Assembly: GCA_017433975.1 (NCBI GenBank)
Contig: JAFRGD010000001.1
Coordinates: 30,558-94,557 of the forward strand
DNA length: 64,000 nt
Origin: Mogibacterium sp.
GTDB lineage: Bacteria > Bacillota > Clostridia > Peptostreptococcales > Anaerovoracaceae
Direction: 5' to 3'
Shown: positions 8,164-16,709 of the stretch, one piece after another
Layout: every line of letters starts with the position of its first letter
Position numbering within the stretch: the first letter of the stretch is position 1
Translations under genes and position numbers: made by a program
Notes under the pieces: model-generated
What the model was told of the DNA's origin: nothing
Seen by the model: the letters and a program-made list of their open reading frames with translations, nothing else
Databases searched by the model: none

Positions 8164-9249
8164 CTACGCCTCCATTCTCTCGTATACTTCTTTGGCGAGC
8201 TTGACGATCTCGTTGGTGTCGAGGATCACGCCGCCGGATGTGCAGTACGTGTCTACCGTGGTCCGTTCCTTGACGGCGGCTCTCACGTCGTTCGCGAAGA
8301 GCTCCGGAATCGACATCTCGGTGCTCACGATGCCGCGGATCCGTCCGAAGTCGAGTTTATCATACGCCTCATATGGGAAAGGATAGACGACCACTGGGCG
8401 GATCATGCCGACCTTGTAGCCTTGCTTGCGGAGCTGGTTGACCGCGGCCTTGGCGAACCGCGCGGATACGCCGTAGGAAGTGATCACGACCTCCGCGTCG
8501 TCCATCTGGTACTCTTCGTACTCGGTTTCCTTCCGCATGGCCTCATATTTCTTGACGAGGGCTTTGTTCAGATTCTGAAGCGGCTCACCGGCTCTTCCGC
8601 CGCCGATGATGCTGCGGAACTTCCGGTCGTGTTTGCCGGCGATGCCCCATTCGTCGCGGATCTTCTGCTTGCGTTCCGCTACGTACTCGTCGGAGCGCAT
8701 CTCCGGGAGAATGACGGACTCCATCATGCCGCCCGTAACGCCGTCGAGAAGCATCAGGACCGGGCTCCGGTATTCTTCCGCCTTGTCAAACGCGATGTAC
8801 ATCTTGTCGACCGTTTCCTGCAGCGATGCCGGCGCGTAGACCAGCATGTGGCCGCCGCCGTTCGCGATGGACTTGGTCGCCTGGTCGTAGTCCTGCTGGC
8901 TCGGCGCGATGTCGCCGATGCCCGGGCCGCCGCGCTGGACGTTGGCGATGACGCACGGGAACTGGGCGCTGATTGCCCAGCCGATGGTCTCGCTCATGAG
9001 GGAGATACCGCAGCTGGAGGACGAAATCATGCTCCGCGTGCCGCCCGCCGCCGCGCCGTATAACATGTTGATCGAAGCGACTTCGCTCTCGCCCTGCATG
9101 AAGACGCCGCCGACCTGAGGCATTCTCCGCGCGAAGTATTCCGGAACCTGGTTCTGCGGAGTGATCGGATATCCGGCGTAGAACCGGCAGCCGCCGCGGA
9201 TGGCGGCCTCTGCGATGGCCTCGCAGCCTTTCATGAAAACTTTTTCCAT
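8164..9249 (-). CDS. korA: 2-oxoacid:ferredoxin oxidoreductase, alpha subunit (first set)
   Basis: The 361-residue protein opens with KGCEAIAEAAIRGGCRFYAGYPITPQ, the alpha-subunit pyrimidine-binding domain motif (GYPITP). It contains the SSSSCGISLMSETIGWA stretch that corresponds to the TSGPG loop of other alpha subunits. The residue change in that loop relative to the second set (TSTSGPGYALMQE) suggests different substrate preference. It lies between the ferredoxin and beta genes with 2-base spacing. Closest pathway guesses are 2-ketoglutarate, branched-chain or aromatic 2-oxoacid oxidation; I cannot decide between them. Confidence 0.9.
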   Translation of the reverse strand: MEKVFMKGCEAIAEAAIRGGCRFYAGYPITPQNQVPEYFARRMPQVGGVFMQGESEVASINMLYGAAAGGTRSMISSSSCGISLMSETIGWAISAQFPCVIANVQRGGPGIGDIAPSQQDYDQATKSIANGGGHMLVYAPASLQETVDKMYIAFDKAEEYRSPVLMLLDGVTGGMMESVILPEMRSDEYVAERKQKIRDEWGIAGKHDRKFRSIIGGGRAGEPLQNLNKALVKKYEAMRKETEYEEYQMDDAEVVITSYGVSARFAKAAVNQLRKQGYKVGMIRPVVVYPFPYEAYDKLDFGRIRGIVSTEMSIPELFANDVRAAVKERTTVDTYCTSGGVILDTNEIVKLAKEVYERMEA

Positions 9250-9251
9250 CC

Positions 9252-9461
9252 TTAATCCTCCTTGTACACTTCGATTGCGCCCTCAGGACACATGGTCGCG
9301 CAAATTGCGCAGGCGATGCACTTGTCAGGCTCGACCGGCTCGACATACCGGTACCCCAGGCGGTTGGTCACGCCCTTGGCGCCGAGTACGCCCTTCGGAC
9401 AGAACTTGACGCAGTAGCCGCAGGCCTTGCATCTGTCTGAATCCACGATGACTATACCCAT
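9252..9461 (-). CDS. korD: 2[4Fe-4S] ferredoxin subunit of the first 2-oxoacid oxidoreductase
   Basis: This 69-residue protein has two canonical cluster motifs: CKACGYCVKFCP near the N-terminus and CIACAICATMCP near the C-terminus, spaced by about 35 residues, as in the delta subunit of four-subunit oxidoreductases. It would carry electrons from the beta subunit to the cellular ferredoxin pool. It is the first oxidoreductase gene of the operon. A ribosome site GGAGG precedes the ATG. Confidence 0.92.
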   Translation of the reverse strand: MGIVIVDSDRCKACGYCVKFCPKGVLGAKGVTNRLGYRYVEPVEPDKCIACAICATMCPEGAIEVYKED

Positions 9462-9502
9462 ACTTTTACACCTCCATATATTTGCAGTAAAAACGTATCG
9501 AT

Positions 9503-10201
9503 TTAAAGGACGTTCATCAGCTCGACGCGGGACGTCGCAAGGCGGATCCGGAGCGGAAGGACCGGGAGCCCTGTAACCGCACGGGCCTCGTCCGCGAACT
9601 CGTCGAGCGTGCAGAGGAACGCCGGCTCGACGCCGAGGTTCTCGCGAATCCGGCGGAGGCCTTCGGTGATGTCCTCAAAGGTCGTGTCCGGCCCGTGGTT
9701 TGGATTGGCCGCAAAGCACATCCTGGACAGGCCCGAGATGTGCTTGATCTCGTCCATCGTGACGAGGAAGTCCTCCCGGGTGCCCGACCACGGCCGGTAC
9801 GGGTTGATCAGGTAGAGGACGACGTGGTCGTTTGCGTTCAGGAGCTCCTCGAACTGCCCGAGGGTCTGCACCCCGTGCGCGCCGCCGCCGATGTCGAGCA
9901 GCACCCGCCGGTCCGGCGCGAGCACCGCGTCCTCGATGCCGCTCACCAGGACCGGGCTGTCCATGAGTTGTTTCTGGTAGTGCAGCACAAACGGGAGGCC
10001 GGTGTTGTGCTCGAGAAAATCCCGCGCGCGGAACAGCGGCTTGGTCTGGTCGAGGTCGAACATCTCGACCGCGATCTCAGGGTATTCCGCCGCCAGCATC
10101 TCCGCGAGATTGAGCCCGACCTCGCTCTTGCCCGACCCGGCTTCGCCGAGGAGCACGATCGTCTTTGACGTACCGAAGAGTTCTTTTATCCTGCTATCCA
10201 T
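9503..10201 (-). CDS. P-loop ATPase of unknown function leading the first 2-oxoacid oxidoreductase operon
   Basis: The 232-residue protein has a Walker A motif GEAGSGKS at 19-26 with Lys25, an acidic DLDQ at 49-52 and a Walker B-like stretch LLDIGGG at 101-107. It has no membrane segment or DNA-binding domain. Its fold suggests the SIMIBI/MinD-like or kinase-like GTPase/ATPase group, but I do not recognise the family. It begins the operon, 41 bases ahead of the ferredoxin gene. A maturation or activation role for the Fe-S/TPP enzyme is possible but is inference. The second oxidoreductase operon lacks a counterpart. Confidence 0.75.
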   Translation of the reverse strand: MDSRIKELFGTSKTIVLLGEAGSGKSEVGLNLAEMLAAEYPEIAVEMFDLDQTKPLFRARDFLEHNTGLPFVLHYQKQLMDSPVLVSGIEDAVLAPDRRVLLDIGGGAHGVQTLGQFEELLNANDHVVLYLINPYRPWSGTREDFLVTMDEIKHISGLSRMCFAANPNHGPDTTFEDITEGLRRIRENLGVEPAFLCTLDEFADEARAVTGLPVLPLRIRLATSRVELMNVL

Positions 10202-10375
10202 GCACCTGTCCGAACATAACCCGTGTGATTTTGCAAAATTCCGATTTCATTATACAACATAATCCTCGTATTACCAAATACAATAATGCATTTTTGGTGT
10301 TCATCCCCGTACTTTTTTTGTTTGTGATATAATTATAGTGAACAATTGAGACCAGAAGACCTCGGGGGACAACAG

Positions 10376-11254
10376 ATGAATATACGGGATATCGATTGCT
10401 TTCTCAAAGTATACGAATGCAGGAACATGAGCATCGCTGCGGAAAAGCTGTTCATCACGCCGCAGGGCCTCAGCACGATCATCCGGCGGCTGGAGGAGGA
10501 ACTGGACTGCGTGCTCTTCAACCGGGACCGCGCGGGGTCGGTGCCGACGGAGTGCGGCGAGATTTTCTACAGATACGCGTTGGGTGCAAAGACGGATTAT
10601 GAAACCATGCTTGCGGAGATCAGCCGCGCGGCAAGAAAAGACCGGGGCGTGATCCGGTTCGGCTATTCCTTCGGCGCGATGACCGGGCTGGCGCTGGACT
10701 TTCCGATCCGCTTCCGTGAACTGTATCCGGGCTACCGGATTGAATATACCGAACTGCCGGACTTCACCATCGAGGAGCTCGTCAGCAGCGGCGAGATCGA
10801 TGTGGGGGTGGTTTCCTGCATCCATCCGGAGGAGTACGACGCGACCCTGATTCACGAGGCGGAGATCCTGTTCGTGCCGTGCGGTACGAGCCGGTTTCTG
10901 CACTGTCCGACGGTCACGGTCGCAGACATCGCGGAAGAGCCGCTTACGCTGCGGGAGGGGAACTTCACGACGACGCGGATCATGATGGACGCGTTCGCGG
11001 CATGCGGCAGGCAGCCGGAGATCGTCTTCAGCGCGGGCGGAATTCTGAGCAGCCTCAAAATGTGCCGCGAAAACCGGGCGAACACGGTCATCCTGGACAA
11101 TGTTGCGAAGCAGTTTGGCGAAAAAGACTTCCTCACGATTCCGTTTGATGAACCGATCAAGTGGCCGCTTTACGTCATCACCCGGAAGGACCAGAAGGAC
11201 GACAGGATGATCCGCACGTTCATCGCGTTCCTGATGAAAAACATCAAGTTCTGA
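10376..11254 (+). CDS. LysR-type transcriptional regulator divergent from the first oxidoreductase operon
   Basis: I chose the ATG at 10376 (MNIRDIDCFLKVYECRNMSI), the standard LysR beginning, with GGGGG about 10 bases upstream. Residues 1-60 form the winged HTH (AAEKLFITPQGLSTIIRRLE), and residues about 90-292 form the periplasmic-binding-like effector domain. The length of 292 is typical. A TATAAT box at 10328-10333 lies 42 bases before the start. The gene is divergent from the P-loop/2-oxoacid oxidoreductase operon across a 174-base region, the classical arrangement for a LysR controlling its neighbour. The inducer is unknown. Confidence 0.88.
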   Translation: MNIRDIDCFLKVYECRNMSIAAEKLFITPQGLSTIIRRLEEELDCVLFNRDRAGSVPTECGEIFYRYALGAKTDYETMLAEISRAARKDRGVIRFGYSFGAMTGLALDFPIRFRELYPGYRIEYTELPDFTIEELVSSGEIDVGVVSCIHPEEYDATLIHEAEILFVPCGTSRFLHCPTVTVADIAEEPLTLREGNFTTTRIMMDAFAACGRQPEIVFSAGGILSSLKMCRENRANTVILDNVAKQFGEKDFLTIPFDEPIKWPLYVITRKDQKDDRMIRTFIAFLMKNIKF

Positions 11255-11450
11255 ATCGCGGGAGATTTGTTTGAATACGCCAAAGGCGGGAGGGATAGAC
11301 GGTATCTATCGCTTCCGCCTTTTGTATTGCGATTATGAATTCACAAAAGAATTTGTTTCAAAAGGGCAAGATTTCGTTGATATGCGAAAAAAGCCGTCGA
11401 TGATATCTTTGAAAGAGAGTAAATCCATACACCACTTTAAGGAGGGTAAC

Positions 11451-11993
11451 ATGAATATTAACGCAAAATCGATCGATCTGGCAAAGGTTCAGGCAGACGC
11501 TGAGGAGTCGTTCCGCAAGGGCTTCTTCTGCTGCGAGGCCGCCATGGAGACCATCATCAACAGCTTCGAACTGGACGTTCCGCGCGAAGTCATCAGCATG
11601 GCGTCCGGCATGGCGGTCGGCGTCGGCAAGTCCGGCTGCATCTGCGGCGCGCTGAACGGCGCCATCCTCGCCATCGGCATGTTCTTCGGTAGATCCGAGC
11701 AGAAGGGCCCGGCGGATCCGCAGGTCGTCAAGTGCCTTGCCCTGACCAAGGAGATGCACGACTGGTTCAAGGATAACAACACCAAGAAGATTACCTGCTG
11801 CCGCGTCCTGACCAGAGAATTCGACATGAGCAAGGGCGGACATAAGGCCCAGTGCATCTACTACACCGGCATCTGCACCGCCAAGGCTGCGGAGATTATC
11901 GCACGCGAGCTCGGCATCCCGACCACCGGCGAGATTACGGTCCTGCCTTACGACGAGTACATCAAGACGAGAATCGCTCCGCTGGAAGCGTAG
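11451..11993 (+). CDS. C_GCAxxG_C_C family redox-type protein
   Basis: The chosen ATG at 11451 has AAGGAGGG directly upstream; the longer open frame from 11271 has no ribosome site. The 180-residue protein shows the cysteine pattern of the C_GCAxxG_C_C family: FFCCEA (Cys27-Cys28), GCICGALNG (Cys63 and Cys65), then CLALTKEMHDWF and KITCCRVLT, and a final CIYYTGICTAKAAE. Such proteins are thought to be redox-active or metal-binding and often sit next to membrane transporters in anaerobes. Here a TehA-like transporter follows after 21 bases. The family's biochemical function is unknown to me. Confidence 0.85.
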   Translation: MNINAKSIDLAKVQADAEESFRKGFFCCEAAMETIINSFELDVPREVISMASGMAVGVGKSGCICGALNGAILAIGMFFGRSEQKGPADPQVVKCLALTKEMHDWFKDNNTKKITCCRVLTREFDMSKGGHKAQCIYYTGICTAKAAEIIARELGIPTTGEITVLPYDEYIKTRIAPLEA

Positions 11994-12014
11994 TACTTCA
12001 AAGGAGAGAGAACA

Positions 12015-12929
12015 ATGATTAAGAAAATGCCTATTCCGATCTGCGGAGTGATCCTGGGCCTCTTCGGCCTCGGGAATCTCCTCCAGTCGTATTCCGCGGG
12101 CGTCCGCATGGCGTGCGGTATTGTGGCGACGGTGCTCATGGTACTGTTCCTGGTCAGCGTGTTTGCCGACTTCGGGAAGTTCAAGGAAAACATGAAGAAC
12201 CCGATCATGGCGAGCGTCTTCTGCACGTTCCCGATGGCGTTGATGCTTTTCAGCACGTACTTCAAGCCGTGGTTCGGCCCGGCGTCCAAGATCATCTGGA
12301 TCGTCGCGATCGCGTTGCACGTCTTCATGATCCTGTACTTCACAAAGACGTTCGTCCTCAAGCCGTCGCTCAAGACGGTTCACGCGAGCTGGTACATCGT
12401 ATACGTCGGAATCGCGATGGCCGCGATGACCGCGCCGGCGTATGAGGCGACCGGCTTCGGCATCCTGACGTTCTGGTTCGGCCTTGTGTCGCTGCTGGTC
12501 CTGCTGGTCTTCGTCACGATGAGATACGCCAAACTGCCGGTACCGGATCCGGCAAAGCCGCTGATGTGCATTTACGCGGCGCCTGCCAGCCTCTGCATCG
12601 CGGGATACATCCAGTCCGCCGCCGCCAAGAACCTGACGTTTCTGACCGTCCTGTGGGTGCTTGCGACCGTCCTGTTCGTCTTCGCCTGCATCAAGTTCGT
12701 CCAGTTCCTTAAGTTCCCGTTCTTCCCGAGCTACGCGGCTTACACGGTCCCGTTCGTCATCAGCGCGATCGCTTCCAAGCAGCTGATGGCCTGCTCCGCT
12801 GCGATGGAGCAGCCGATGGCGTTCCTGAAACCGATCGTACTAATCGAGACGATCATCGCTACGTGCACGACGCTTTACGCGCTGGTCAGATACCTCATGT
12901 TCCTGTTTGGAACCGAGAAGAAAGCATAG
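12015..12929 (+). CDS. TehA/SLAC1-like (TDT family) anion transporter
   Basis: This 304-residue protein is almost entirely hydrophobic, with about ten predicted transmembrane helices and the opening MPIPICGVILGLFGLGNL typical of tellurite-resistance/dicarboxylate (TDT) and SLAC1 proteins. Short charged loops alternate with helices throughout, and there is no soluble domain. AAAGGAGAG precedes the ATG. It is co-oriented with the upstream cysteine-rich protein at 21-base spacing and ends near a strong terminator, so the two form a likely bicistron. The substrate may be a small mono- or dicarboxylate or sulfite; the sequence does not tell. Confidence 0.78.
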   Translation: MIKKMPIPICGVILGLFGLGNLLQSYSAGVRMACGIVATVLMVLFLVSVFADFGKFKENMKNPIMASVFCTFPMALMLFSTYFKPWFGPASKIIWIVAIALHVFMILYFTKTFVLKPSLKTVHASWYIVYVGIAMAAMTAPAYEATGFGILTFWFGLVSLLVLLVFVTMRYAKLPVPDPAKPLMCIYAAPASLCIAGYIQSAAAKNLTFLTVLWVLATVLFVFACIKFVQFLKFPFFPSYAAYTVPFVISAIASKQLMACSAAMEQPMAFLKPIVLIETIIATCTTLYALVRYLMFLFGTEKKA

Positions 12930-12983
12930 TGGGAACCCTGCAAACGGGAACCCTATAACAGGAATTCACAAAGCAATCTGCGA

Positions 12984-13018
12984 AAAAAACCCTGCGGCAT
13001 CAAAACCGCAGGGTTTTT
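12984..13018. terminator. Bidirectional intrinsic terminator
   Basis: AAAAAACCCTGCGG and CCGCAGGGTTTTT form a 9-bp GC-rich stem plus A/T runs on both sides. It ends the transporter transcript on the plus strand and the small convergent gene at 13060-13479. Confidence 0.85.
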
Positions 13019-13059
13019 CGTCGGCTAAAAAGATGGCGGCCATCGGCGGCGTTCCGCGT

Positions 13060-13479
13060 TCAATCCGAGGACAGCTTTTTTTCGACCTCGCGCAGCCGGA
13101 TCGTCTCGACGAGCGTGTGGTCCTTCTCCATGAGGCGAAGGACCTTGCCGATCCGGTACAGTTTTTTGTCGTCCAGGCTGAGGTCGGAGGCCTTGCGGTA
13201 CTCGTCGCCGTCCAGGCAATAGCGCATGAATTTGTCGCAGAAGTCGACGTGACCGGCCGCCTTGGCTTCGCGCCAGAGGTAGCGGGTCCCGAAGAGGTAC
13301 GTATGGTTGTCCAGCCGCACCGGGAAGGAATATTCATGCGTCGACAGGCCGTTGGCGGCGTGGTTCTCGTTGATGAACTCGCGGGTCTTCCACGTGTAGA
13401 AGTCCAGCAGCAGGCGGACGTCCCGGCCGCTCGCGTTCGGCGGCAGGGTCACTTTGCTTTTTTTCGTAAATAACAACAC
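13060..13479 (-). CDS. Conserved-looking protein of unknown function
   Basis: The 139-residue cytoplasmic protein has no signal peptide or membrane helix. It is rich in charged and aromatic residues (LLLDFYTWKTREFINEN, YLFGTRYLWREAKAAGHVDFCDKFMRYC). The ATG is preceded by AAAGGAGA. I recognise no domain; the sequence has the composition of a compact alpha-helical protein. It stands alone between a terminator and the YjiH-type gene on the other strand. Its coding nature rests on good codon usage, a ribosome site and a terminator just downstream. Confidence 0.65.
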   Translation of the reverse strand: MLLFTKKSKVTLPPNASGRDVRLLLDFYTWKTREFINENHAANGLSTHEYSFPVRLDNHTYLFGTRYLWREAKAAGHVDFCDKFMRYCLDGDEYRKASDLSLDDKKLYRIGKVLRLMEKDHTLVETIRLREVEKKLSSD

Positions 13480-13588
13480 GGTGTCTCCTTTTGATAAGAA
13501 TGGATTCTGCTATAAGGATAACACAAAACCGGCGGAACATCACAGAAAAGTTCGGGGCATCGGCCCAAAAGAATTTTTATAATTTTTG

Positions 13589-13617
13589 TTGCATAAATAT
13601 GCAAAACGACGTATAAT
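13589..13617 (+). promoter_or_regulatory. Promoter with a palindrome resembling an ARG box
   Basis: TTGCAT (13589-13594) and TATAAT (13612-13617) are 17 bases apart. The -35 box is part of the symmetrical site TTGCATAAATATGCAA (13589-13604), with 6-bp arms about an AT centre, which resembles ArgR/AhrC operators. A related TGCATAAA repeat precedes the ureohydrolase gene at 27395-27414. ArgR control is inference. Confidence 0.45.
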
Positions 13618-13658
13618 ATTCACATCGCATTACTATTTAAATATTAGGAGGTCCTCTT

Positions 13659-15023
13659 ATGGAAAAGTTCACCCCCGTAAAACTGACAACAAAGAATCTA
13701 TTGATGTTCATCATCCCGGCGTGCATCGGCTTTCTGATCTACCTGACACCGATGAAGATTGGCGGTAAGTTCGGAATGGCGATCGGCCTGCTCCTGTCGT
13801 GGTGCTCGAGCAAGGCGTCCGGCTGGTCGATGCAGGTTGCGATCATCCTCATGACCGTCACCGCAATTGCGACGCTCATCTGCAAGCTCACGAAGCCGGA
13901 CTTCGTCATGAAGAGCGAACGCCTCAAGAAAATCCTCGTCCCGAGCTGGGTCGAAGTGGTCATCCGCCTCGTCGGATCCGCGCTCGCTATCATCGTCTGG
14001 TTCCAGCTCATTTCAGAAGTTATCTATAGCGAAGACACCGGCGTGGTCATGCTCGACCTCGTGGCGAGCATCATGATCTGGTTCGTCGTCGCGTCGTTCT
14101 TCGTCCCGTTCCTGCTCGACTTCGGGCTGATGGAGTTCATCGGAACGCTCTGCCGCGGTGTAGCGCGACCGCTGCTGCACATCCCGGGGCGGAGCATGAT
14201 CGACGTGCTGACGTCTTTCCTCGGCGACCAGAACCTCGGTATCATGCTGACGGACGACCAGTACTCGCACGGGTACTACACCGCGAAAGAAGCGGTCACG
14301 ATTTCCTGCTGCTTCTCGGCGACGGGCATCGCGTATTGGTACATCATCTCCACGATCGTCGGTGTGGAAGGATACTTCGTCCAGATTGTCGTGACGATGT
14401 TCGTCACCGCGCTGCTGACCACGATCATCATGTGCCGAATCCCGCCGATCACCCTGTTCCCGGACACATACTATAACAATCAGGCTGAGAACAAAGAGAA
14501 CGACAAGCCGGAAGACATGAGCACGTTCCAATTCGCGGTGCAGCTCGCCGTCAAAAAGGCGTCGACGTTCCAGGGCCTCAAGGCGATGGCGTGGCGGTCG
14601 ATCGACTTCTGCTCGAGCATCATTTTCTCGGTGTTGCCGGTCGTCATGATCATCGGAACCGTGGGCCTCATCATCGCGACGTATACGCCGGTATTTAACT
14701 GGCTCGGCGCGCCGTTCGGCTGGTTCATGAACCTTCTCGGGATTCCGGACGCGACCGCGGCCGCTCCGGCGACGGTGTCCGGCTTTGCGGACGTCATGAT
14801 TCCGTCGCTGCTCTGCGGTGACATCACGTCCGAGCTCACCAAGTTCATCATCTGCGTCCTCTCGCTGATCCAGATCATCTACATGTCGGAGGTCGGCCCG
14901 ATCCTGCTCATGTCCAAGATCCCGGTCAAGTTCCATCACCTGGTCATCCTGTTCATCGAGAAGACGATCCTCGCGATTCCGATCATCTACATCTGCGGAA
15001 TGCTATTCGGGATTCCGCGATAG
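13659..15023 (+). CDS. yjiH: YjiH family membrane protein with nucleoside-recognition (Gate) domain
   Basis: The 454-residue integral membrane protein has about ten hydrophobic segments and two Gate-domain halves (about residues 120-230 and 300-450). The N-terminus LTTKNLLMFIIPACIGFLIY matches the YjiH family opening. AGGAGG sits 9 bases before the ATG. It is followed after only 9 bases by an M19 dipeptidase, a pairing that suggests uptake or export of small peptides or amino acids and their hydrolysis. The family's substrate is not established. An ARG-box-like operator covers its promoter. Confidence 0.8.
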   Translation: MEKFTPVKLTTKNLLMFIIPACIGFLIYLTPMKIGGKFGMAIGLLLSWCSSKASGWSMQVAIILMTVTAIATLICKLTKPDFVMKSERLKKILVPSWVEVVIRLVGSALAIIVWFQLISEVIYSEDTGVVMLDLVASIMIWFVVASFFVPFLLDFGLMEFIGTLCRGVARPLLHIPGRSMIDVLTSFLGDQNLGIMLTDDQYSHGYYTAKEAVTISCCFSATGIAYWYIISTIVGVEGYFVQIVVTMFVTALLTTIIMCRIPPITLFPDTYYNNQAENKENDKPEDMSTFQFAVQLAVKKASTFQGLKAMAWRSIDFCSSIIFSVLPVVMIIGTVGLIIATYTPVFNWLGAPFGWFMNLLGIPDATAAAPATVSGFADVMIPSLLCGDITSELTKFIICVLSLIQIIYMSEVGPILLMSKIPVKFHHLVILFIEKTILAIPIIYICGMLFGIPR

Positions 15024-15032
15024 GAGAAAAGC

Positions 15033-16013
15033 ATGAAATTTCAACTGTTTGACGCGCATTCGGACATCTTTGAAAACGTGCATGAGAAGCGCGCCCGCGG
15101 CCTGACCGACATCCTCGACACCTATCACGCGGCAAATTGGGAGGCCGGCGGCTGCGTCGGCGGCTTCTGCCCGATCTGGATCGATCCGTCCTGCACGGTC
15201 TACCCGATTCCATACGAAGAACAGGCGAAGCAAATCCTCGCGCACATGGACGAGGAGCTCCACGCCACGACCCGGGCGGTCATGGTGACCAGCCACGCGG
15301 CGTATCTGGCTGCGGTGGAGCAGGGGCTGCACGCGATCTTCACCGGAACGGAAGGGCTTTGCTTCCTGCGGGGCGACTACGGGAAGCTGGACGCGTTGTA
15401 CGATCACGGGATGAGAGAATTTAGCCTGACCTGGAACGAGAGCAACGAGTTCGCCGGCGGGGCGGGGGACATCGACGGTCCCGGCCTCAGCGACGCCGGA
15501 AAACAGTGCGTGAGGCGCATCCACTCGCTCGGCGCGGTCCTCGACCTCGCGCACGCGAACCGCGCTTCCTACTACGATGCACTCCGCCTGACGGACGGGC
15601 CGTTCATGGTCTCCCACAGCAACGCGGGCCACTTCTGCAGCCATCCGCGAACCCTGACCGACGAGCAGATCAGACGCGTGGCGGAGTACCGCGGCGTCAT
15701 CGGAATCAGCGGTTACCCGCCGTTCCTTTCGGACGATCCCGCGGAGTGGACCGTACAGAAGCTCTGCGACCACGTGGAATACGTGGCCGGCCTCGCCGGC
15801 ATCGAATGCGTGGGATTGGGGTTCGACCTGGTGGACTTCCTGGACGACGCGGACTCGGACAACACGATCAGCGACGTCACGCAGGGCCTGGAAAACATCT
15901 CTTGCACGCAAACGATCGCCGTCGAACTGTTGCGGCGCGGCTTTCAGCCGGCTGACGTCGAGGCGGTCTTCCACGGGAACTTCCTCCGCCTGGTCAAAGA
16001 AGTGATTGGATAA
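15033..16013 (+). CDS. Membrane dipeptidase (peptidase family M19)
   Basis: The 326-residue protein begins FDAHSDI, carrying the first metal ligands of the M19 family (His-x-Asp). It later shows the catalytic bridging Glu region (EGLCFL), the SHSNAGHFC segment with further zinc-binding histidines, and VGLGFDLVDF near the C-terminus. M19 enzymes are binuclear zinc dipeptidases that accept L-D and L-L dipeptides. No signal peptide is visible, so it should be cytoplasmic. Its start lies 9 bases after the YjiH stop with GGAGAAA as ribosome site. A terminator follows at 16050-16084. Confidence 0.88.
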   Translation: MKFQLFDAHSDIFENVHEKRARGLTDILDTYHAANWEAGGCVGGFCPIWIDPSCTVYPIPYEEQAKQILAHMDEELHATTRAVMVTSHAAYLAAVEQGLHAIFTGTEGLCFLRGDYGKLDALYDHGMREFSLTWNESNEFAGGAGDIDGPGLSDAGKQCVRRIHSLGAVLDLAHANRASYYDALRLTDGPFMVSHSNAGHFCSHPRTLTDEQIRRVAEYRGVIGISGYPPFLSDDPAEWTVQKLCDHVEYVAGLAGIECVGLGFDLVDFLDDADSDNTISDVTQGLENISCTQTIAVELLRRGFQPADVEAVFHGNFLRLVKEVIG

Positions 16014-16049
16014 CCGACGGCGAACGCCGGTTTGACCGGTTGCACATAT

Positions 16050-16084
16050 ATAAAAGGAGCGGCTTGAAAAAGCCGCTCCTTTTT
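16050..16084. terminator. Bidirectional intrinsic terminator
   Basis: AAAAGGAGCGGCTT and AAGCCGCTCCTTTTT form a perfect long stem with a 4-base loop and flanking A and T runs. It separates the convergent M19 dipeptidase and SRAP genes. Confidence 0.92.
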
Positions 16085-16100
16085 CTATTTTATCAGATGA

Positions 16101-16709
16101 TTAGGCTTCGACGCGCGCGAACGCCATCTGCGTCTGCGCGGCGCGGACCAGGTCCTCCGGCCTCGCGTCCGGCCGGATCCACTCGTCGACCAGCTGCCCC
16201 GGCAGAATCAGGGGCATCCGGTCGTGGAGAAACCGGACGTCGTCGCTCGGCTCGCGCGTCAGGACGACGAACACCGGCAGGCCGTTCTCGATCCGGTACA
16301 GGCCGCAGAGCCAGGTCATCGCCTGGTCCTTCGGCTGGATCCGGTACTTGTCGCCGGTCACTTTCCTGCCGTTGCGGCCGGGCAGGTGCTCCCACTCAAA
16401 ATACCATGACGCCGGCACGATGCACCGGTGCGACGCCCACGCGTCGCGGAACGTCGGTTTTTCCGCGGCGGTCTCCGACCGCGCGTTGAGGAGCAGCGAC
16501 CTGCCGGAAAAGCCCCACTTCATCGGAAAAACCGACCGCTTCCCAGCCTTGTTGGAGGCGATCACCGGCACCACATCGGTCGGCCGGACCTCGCCGGCCG
16601 TCGTGATCTTTGTCGTCTGCTGCCACTTGTCGACCAGCGACGAGCGTAGCATCTCTTCCACGATCCCCCGGAGCTCAGGGGACACGTCAATCCAGTAACG
16701 GGTACACAT
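16101..16709 (-). CDS. SRAP-domain protein (YedK/HMCES-type abasic-site protector)
   Basis: I chose the ATG at 16707-16709, which places Cys at position 2 as the family demands; an upstream extension would bury this residue. The 202-residue protein has all catalytic residues of SRAP: Cys2, Asn75 (LLLNARSE), Glu105 (WYFEW) and His162 (LHDRMP). SRAP proteins crosslink through Cys2 to abasic sites in single-stranded DNA and shield them during replication. The start codon overlaps the stop of the upstream membrane protein gene by one base (TAATG), so expression is coupled. Confidence 0.93.
   Translation of the reverse strand: MCTRYWIDVSPELRGIVEEMLRSSLVDKWQQTTKITTAGEVRPTDVVPVIASNKAGKRSVFPMKWGFSGRSLLLNARSETAAEKPTFRDAWASHRCIVPASWYFEWEHLPGRNGRKVTGDKYRIQPKDQAMTWLCGLYRIENGLPVFVVLTREPSDDVRFLHDRMPLILPGQLVDEWIRPDARPEDLVRAAQTQMAFARVEA

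Noticed and set aside
4263..8386. Several long open frames opposite the hydrolase, creatininase and oxidoreductase genes (for example 4263-5438 and 6926-8386)
   Set aside because: High GC at third codon positions keeps the opposite strand open; none resembles a known protein and all overlap genes with recognised motifs.
11271..11450. A 60-residue N-terminal extension of the C_GCAxxG_C_C protein
   Set aside because: No ribosome site before 11271, whereas AAGGAGGG precedes the ATG at 11451; the extension has no family similarity.
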